16,428 bases of DNA from an uncultured Bacteroides sp. (GTDB lineage: Bacteria; Bacteroidota; Bacteroidia; Bacteroidales; Bacteroidaceae): the NCBI GenBank assembly GCA_900755095.1, contig CAAEFE010000016.1, forward strand, positions 1 through 16,428, written 5' to 3'. The translations under genes were made by a program, and so were the position numbers. Positions 12,480 to 16,428 of the stretch are shown piece by piece. Under the pieces are notes generated by a model. It had not been told where the DNA came from and did not search any database. It saw only the letters and a program-made list of their open reading frames with translations. Each line of letters opens with the position of its first letter. The stretch's first letter is position 1.

Positions 12480-13679
12480 ATGATTACTGATTTAAAGGCA
12501 TTTTGTGAATTATTTTATGCATCAACCTCCATACCGATTGGCTATTACCACGCTTCACCCGACGATGACTGTTCCTTTCCTTCGATTTTGGAAGACCCGT
12601 CTGTTTTTAAAGGCATCCTGTCCGGTTTCCGACATTTCACAAAAAACCCGGACTATTTTATCGCGCAGTCCTTCGGCTATTATGGTTATATAAAGCCGGA
12701 GCATGCTGATTGCGTAATCATCATTGGCCCTGTATTCAGCACACCTATTTCAGATCTTACACTTCGCACTTTCATGCAGGAATGGGCAATCAGTCAGGAA
12801 CATAAACCAGATATACTCCAATTTCTGGTCAATATTCCTCAGATTTCCTTTAACCAGTTTCTCCAGACACTTGCCTGGCTTCACCTGTGTTTCAACGATG
12901 AATATATTTCTGTTGGACAGCATTTTAATCTGGAAAACACAAGCATCATCAGCGAGTTTTCCAATGTACATTCCAATCAGGTGATGAATGCAAAGGAAGA
13001 ACAGCATTTTCATAATACCTACCATTTTGAACAGAAACTTTTGCAGTATATTCAAAATGGAGACGTCGAAAAAATGAAAACATTGTTAAACACCCCCTCC
13101 AAATTATCAGGTGGTCTTATGGCTGACAACTCCCTCCGGCAGGAAAAGAATGTTTTCATTACAACTGTCGCAATTGTTACAAGAAGTGCCATTGCCGGAG
13201 GAATGGATATGGAACAGGCTTACCAACTTGCCGATGTATATATCCGTGAATGTGAAAAGCTGCAGAATATTTCCCACATTGAAACCTTGTCTTATTCTAT
13301 GCTGATTGATTTTACGGAACGGGTTTCGCAAAATAAAATTCCTCAGGGAATGTCTCTGGAAATATTTGAATGTATTCAGTTTATTACTCACCACATCAAC
13401 GAATCCATTCGGGTTGGCGATGTAGCTGAGCATATCGGAAGAAGCCGCTCTTATTTGACAAACAAGTTCAAAAAAGAGCTCGGCTTCGATGTCTGCAGCT
13501 TCATTATGCGGTGTAAGCTGGAAGAGGCAAAAAGTCTCCTGACGTATTCGGATAAGACATTAAGCGAAATCAGTAACTATCTTTGTTTTTCCAGTCAGGC
13601 TTACTTTCAGACTGTATTTAAGAAAAAATATGGTCTGACTCCGACACAGTATCGGAATCAGACCCATAAAATCTACTAA
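12480..13679 (+). CDS. AraC-family transcriptional regulator of the glycoside locus
   Basis: A 399-aa regulator. The C-terminal 100 residues (about 295-395) hold both HTH motifs of an HTH_18 domain: VGDVAEHIGRSRSYLTNKFKKELG, and LSEISNYLCFSSQAYFQTVFKKKYG closing with the family signature GLTPTQYR. The N-terminal 280 residues are probably a ligand-sensing domain; the segment starting LKAFCELFYASTSIPIGYY resembles the sensor of YSIRK-type/related Firmicute AraC regulators, without a cupin motif that I can see. No membrane segments. AAAGGAG (12467-12473) is 6 bp from the ATG. Placed divergently from the GH3-GH78-symporter operon and convergent with GH2, it is the obvious candidate activator for both; its inducer is unknown. 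Its last codons contain the terminator of the facing GH2 gene. Confidence 0.88.
   Translation: MITDLKAFCELFYASTSIPIGYYHASPDDDCSFPSILEDPSVFKGILSGFRHFTKNPDYFIAQSFGYYGYIKPEHADCVIIIGPVFSTPISDLTLRTFMQEWAISQEHKPDILQFLVNIPQISFNQFLQTLAWLHLCFNDEYISVGQHFNLENTSIISEFSNVHSNQVMNAKEEQHFHNTYHFEQKLLQYIQNGDVEKMKTLLNTPSKLSGGLMADNSLRQEKNVFITTVAIVTRSAIAGGMDMEQAYQLADVYIRECEKLQNISHIETLSYSMLIDFTERVSQNKIPQGMSLEIFECIQFITHHINESIRVGDVAEHIGRSRSYLTNKFKKELGFDVCSFIMRCKLEEAKSLLTYSDKTLSEISNYLCFSSQAYFQTVFKKKYGLTPTQYRNQTHKIY
13620..13664 (-). terminator. Terminator of the GH2 gene, inside the araC-type coding end
   Basis: GGTCTGA-C-TCCGA (13632-13644) pairs with TCGGA-A-TCAGACC (13652-13664), 12 of 13 positions, with a 7-nt loop. 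On the minus strand it is followed by ATATTTTTTCTT (13631-13620). It begins 37 bp after the GH2 stop. On the plus strand no T-run follows, so it is directional. Confidence 0.75.
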
Positions 13680-13700
13680 TATACCAGACGGGGCATCTTT

Positions 13701-16178
13701 CTATTTGATGTTCAGAACGAGTTTTTCTTCTGCAAAATTTACTGCTGAAATGGTTACGATTGCCTCCCCCGGACATTTTGCAGCCCGGATTACTGCCATT
13801 ACACTGCCGTCATAGGTATTCCATGTATGAGACTGGTAACTTCCTTCGCAGCTCGGATCTGCACTTCCGAATCCCTGCAATGCAGCACATCCCTCTACTT
13901 TCATTGTAACTGCTGCGCTTTCCCGACGATTGAAATTTCCTGCTGCGTCTTCCAGTCTGATTTTTATGAAAGTAAGACTTTCTCCGTCAGCAGGAAGTTC
14001 ATTCCGGTCAGCTTCAACCTTAAGCTTCACCGCTTTCCCTGCTGTCTGTAAGACAGTCCGACCTGCCTCCGCCCCGTTCAGATAACTGACTGCCTCCAGC
14101 TTTCCCGGATGATAAGGTACTTCATACGTCACAACATATACTCCGCCAATCGACTTTCGTCCCAGACTTTCCCCATTCAAGAACAGTTCTACTTCATCTG
14201 CATTGGCATAAACATCCACACTTGCTGTTTCCCCTTCATATCCCGGCCATGTCCAGCTTGCAAGATTATCCTTCCACATCCATGGTGTCTTTCCGACTTC
14301 AATTCCTGCCTTATCCATCCGAAGTACACCGATAGACGGTGCATGGCCAATTCCGAACACTGCCTGCCGCAGATAACTGATTGGTTTACGATCACCAAGA
14401 ATATCAATGTCACCGATACCTGCCAGTCTGTCCGGCCAATGCGCTGAAAAATTCACTCCTCCATTATAATGGAATATACCGCATCCGGCTTCTCCCAGAT
14501 AATCATATCCGGTCCATGTAAAGTCTCCTAACACATGTGGATTGCGCTTTACGATATCCCACAAATGAACAATGTCCGCCGGAAAAGTCTCTGTGCCAAG
14601 CACAACCCGATTCGGATGACGTATGTGATCTTCTTCATGTAATGCCGTCAGATAATTATATCCGGCAATGTCATTTACCGCAGCAAATTCTCCTATCATT
14701 TCTTCCAGAATCGGACTGGTGGCAATCGCATCTGCCAGCGGTCCCACCATAACCTCAGCCATCCCATTGATTTCATCTGCGCCTCCACGATTCTGCTCAT
14801 CCGGCTGCTGCATCGCTTCAAGCTGCTCCGGAGTCATCCCTGTAGCCTGGCACATAATTTCGCCCATTCGGTCATTTCCTGCCATCAGACCATTGATTCC
14901 GTTCGTCGTATAGCGTGTGGCATCCAAGCGTTTCATTTCTGCATGAATCCTCCGATTCCATTCTGCCCCTTTTAGAGTGCCCGCCTCCGGAATTTCATTT
15001 CCGGTCGAATACAAAATCACGCAAGGATGATTATAGTCTTTTTCCACCATATCCCACACATCCTGCTTCCAATGTGTCGGAAAATAATTTGCATAGTCAT
15101 GAGGATTCTTTGTCCGTGTCCACATATCACTCAGTTCATCCATCACCAGCATCCCCAGTTTATCACAGGCTTCCAGCATTGCCTTACTCATCGGATGATG
15201 TGCACTTCGAAGAGCGTTAAATCCGGCTTCCTTCATCTGGCGGCAGCGCCGATACTCCGCATCCGGAAATGTTGCCGCTCCGATAATCCCATTATCATGG
15301 TGAATACAGGTTCCCCTCAGTTTCGTAGGTTTACCGTTCACCAACAGCCCATGTTTTGCATGCAGTCGAAGTGTACGGATTCCTGTTGAAATATTTACAC
15401 TGTCTATTGGATTCTCATCCTCAGAAATTGTAATCCGGCAGGAGTATAGATTTGGTGTTTCATCACTCCACAATGCAGGATGTTCTACAAGCAAACGCTG
15501 ACAGCACATCTGCGTGCTTTCTCCAAAAACAGTTACCGGTATGTGTTCTGCGGCTGCTTCCGCCCCATTCGGTCCAGTCAATGTAATTTCCACCTGTACC
15601 GTTTCGGAAACCATTCCCCGATTACAGATTGGAACCTCTACTTCCACGACTGCCGCCTCACAGTCAGCTTCTCTTGTTGTAACACGCACCCCCTGAGCAG
15701 GAATATGCACAGTCTTTCCCACCCATGCATACACAGGACGGTATAACCCCGCGCCACTATACCAGCGGCTGGACTGCTCTATACTGCATACTTCTACTTT
15801 CAGTTCATTTTCCTGTCCATACTTCAGATAACCGCTGACGTCTGCAAAAATGCCTGTATATGGATTCACATGCTCTGTTACAAGATCCCCGTTCATATAA
15901 ATACGGCAGGTATCTGCAACACCTTCAAATTCCAAAACAACTGTACATCCCTTCCACGCTTCCGGAATCTCCCACTTTTTCATGTAAGTATATTCACCGC
16001 CCGGATAAAATCCTGTCTGATGTGCATTCGCAGTTGCCGGAGTTCTTTCCTGATAAATCATGGCATCATGGGGCAAATCAATATTTTCTATATTTCCTGC
16101 GTCTCCCATCATTAACTCCATCATTGTTATGGTTCCTTTGGCAAACTGCCAATTCTGGTTTAAAGATATTTTTTTCAT
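13701..16178 (-). CDS. GH2 beta-galactosidase-like glycoside hydrolase
   Basis: An 825-aa GH2 enzyme. Sugar-binding jelly roll at about 1-165 (DLPHDAM, GEYTYMKKWEIP, RWYSGAGLYRPVYAWV); immunoglobulin-like domain about 165-270; TIM barrel about 275-610, with RGTCIHHDNGIIGAA and NALRSAHHPM; a DUF4982-like domain about 630-710 (WPGYEGETASVDVYANADEVELFLNG, split by family convention); and a C-terminal beta domain. STGNEIPEAG gives Glu395 as acid/base, and VLGTETFPAD gives Glu530 as nucleophile. Beta-galactosidase is the likeliest activity, but related GH2 proteins are glucuronidases or arabinopyranosidases. The two catalytic residues are 135 apart (76 in E. coli LacZ), because of a Met-rich helical insert at about 433-500. 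No signal peptide: cytoplasmic. The ribosome site is AGGGAGG just upstream of ATG 16178. Monocistronic, converging on the AraC-type gene with a 21-bp gap. Confidence 0.88.
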   Translation of the reverse strand: MKKISLNQNWQFAKGTITMMELMMGDAGNIENIDLPHDAMIYQERTPATANAHQTGFYPGGEYTYMKKWEIPEAWKGCTVVLEFEGVADTCRIYMNGDLVTEHVNPYTGIFADVSGYLKYGQENELKVEVCSIEQSSRWYSGAGLYRPVYAWVGKTVHIPAQGVRVTTREADCEAAVVEVEVPICNRGMVSETVQVEITLTGPNGAEAAAEHIPVTVFGESTQMCCQRLLVEHPALWSDETPNLYSCRITISEDENPIDSVNISTGIRTLRLHAKHGLLVNGKPTKLRGTCIHHDNGIIGAATFPDAEYRRCRQMKEAGFNALRSAHHPMSKAMLEACDKLGMLVMDELSDMWTRTKNPHDYANYFPTHWKQDVWDMVEKDYNHPCVILYSTGNEIPEAGTLKGAEWNRRIHAEMKRLDATRYTTNGINGLMAGNDRMGEIMCQATGMTPEQLEAMQQPDEQNRGGADEINGMAEVMVGPLADAIATSPILEEMIGEFAAVNDIAGYNYLTALHEEDHIRHPNRVVLGTETFPADIVHLWDIVKRNPHVLGDFTWTGYDYLGEAGCGIFHYNGGVNFSAHWPDRLAGIGDIDILGDRKPISYLRQAVFGIGHAPSIGVLRMDKAGIEVGKTPWMWKDNLASWTWPGYEGETASVDVYANADEVELFLNGESLGRKSIGGVYVVTYEVPYHPGKLEAVSYLNGAEAGRTVLQTAGKAVKLKVEADRNELPADGESLTFIKIRLEDAAGNFNRRESAAVTMKVEGCAALQGFGSADPSCEGSYQSHTWNTYDGSVMAVIRAAKCPGEAIVTISAVNFAEEKLVLNIK

Positions 16179-16300
16179 ACGGACCTCCCTAATGCAGCTT
16201 GTTCATTTTTTAACTATTCTAACAGTTGAAGAGTATTCCGTATTATAAATATAAATTTAATATTATAATTTTGTAACTATAAATGAGCAAGTTCGTGATT
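16179..16300 (-). promoter_or_regulatory. AT-rich control region of the GH2 gene
   Basis: On the minus strand the motif TACAAAATTATAA (16275-16263) is followed by a TATAAT-like box (about 16256-16251), about 75 bp before the ATG. There is no consensus -35, consistent with activator dependence. The motif resembles the one upstream of the GH3 operon. AT-richness makes chance resemblance possible. Confidence 0.4.
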
Positions 16301-16311
16301 TTGCATAAAAG

Positions 16312-16428
16312 AAAGACACCTCGATTCCGTGTGTTGTATAATGAAAGTGCCTAAACAAACATTTGCAACATTTACGAAAGAAGGTGTCTCTCGCAAATAC
16401 TATACATCATTCCTCATTCATATACAAC
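16312..16428 (+). other. Right-edge inverted repeat and possible start of an unidentified gene
   Basis: AGACACC (16314-16320) and GGTGTCT (16383-16389) form an inverted repeat around a TATAAT (16337-16342). An open frame from ATG 16341 (MKVPKQTFATFTKEGVSRKY...) runs to the edge without a stop but lacks a ribosome site. Another frame from GTG 16384 begins VSLANTIHHSSF. I cannot tell which, if either, is real; the start of another insertion sequence is one possibility. Confidence 0.25.

Noticed and set aside
1..16428. CRISPR array or tRNA/rRNA genes
   Set aside because: I see no regularly spaced repeats of 25-40 bp and no cloverleaf or rRNA signature on either strand by eye.

Overview
This window looks like an accessory region from a low-to-mid GC Gram-positive gut anaerobe, most likely a Lachnospiraceae/Clostridia member. 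That view rests on strong AGGAGG-type ribosome sites, AT-rich sigma-A-like promoters, a GPH-type sugar symporter, a circularly permuted GH3 enzyme of the kind known from Ruminococcus and Butyrivibrio, and Tn916-like replication initiation sequence. The species assignment is inference.

Left part (1-2710): remains or part of an integrative conjugative element. The 5' part of a Rep_trans-family replication initiator/relaxase reads leftward off the edge. A hairpin-dense, about 340-bp leader (candidate oriT or single-strand origin) separates it from two back-to-back promoters. An XRE regulator (775-1446) is transcribed rightward. A second XRE regulator with a four-helix membrane domain (1816-2430) follows, with its own terminator.

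Junction (2550-3550): a short 3' remnant of the elongation factor Tu gene, still with its own UUCG-capped terminator, sits in the middle of non-tuf DNA. It reads as an attachment-site scar of an element that inserted in tuf. Just to its right is a compact locus with type I toxin architecture: a strong promoter, a highly folded leader whose CCCCTCC is perfectly complementary to the Shine-Dalgarno of a 31-aa membrane peptide, and a bidirectional terminator. A second small structured transcript candidate lies at 3425-3501.

Right part (3552-16178): a glycoside-utilisation locus. On the minus strand the order of transcription is circularly permuted GH3 beta-glucosidase-like enzyme, GH78 alpha-L-rhamnosidase and GPH cation symporter. 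An AraC-family regulator reads rightward and converges on a GH2 beta-galactosidase-like gene. None of the hydrolases has a signal peptide, so the symporter probably imports a rhamnosylated glycoside that is trimmed in the cytoplasm by rhamnosidase, beta-glucosidase and beta-galactosidase-type steps.

A complete 1.8-kb insertion sequence (10507-12306; IS1182/IS4-like DDE transposase, 15-bp near-perfect terminal repeats, 4-bp TACT target duplication) has landed 23 bp upstream of the GH3 start codon. It falls between the Shine-Dalgarno and the native promoter. The three-gene operon is therefore cut off from its regulator-proximal control region and may now depend on an outward promoter near the IS end. 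The right edge (16300-16428) holds another inverted repeat and the possible start of a further gene that cannot be identified.
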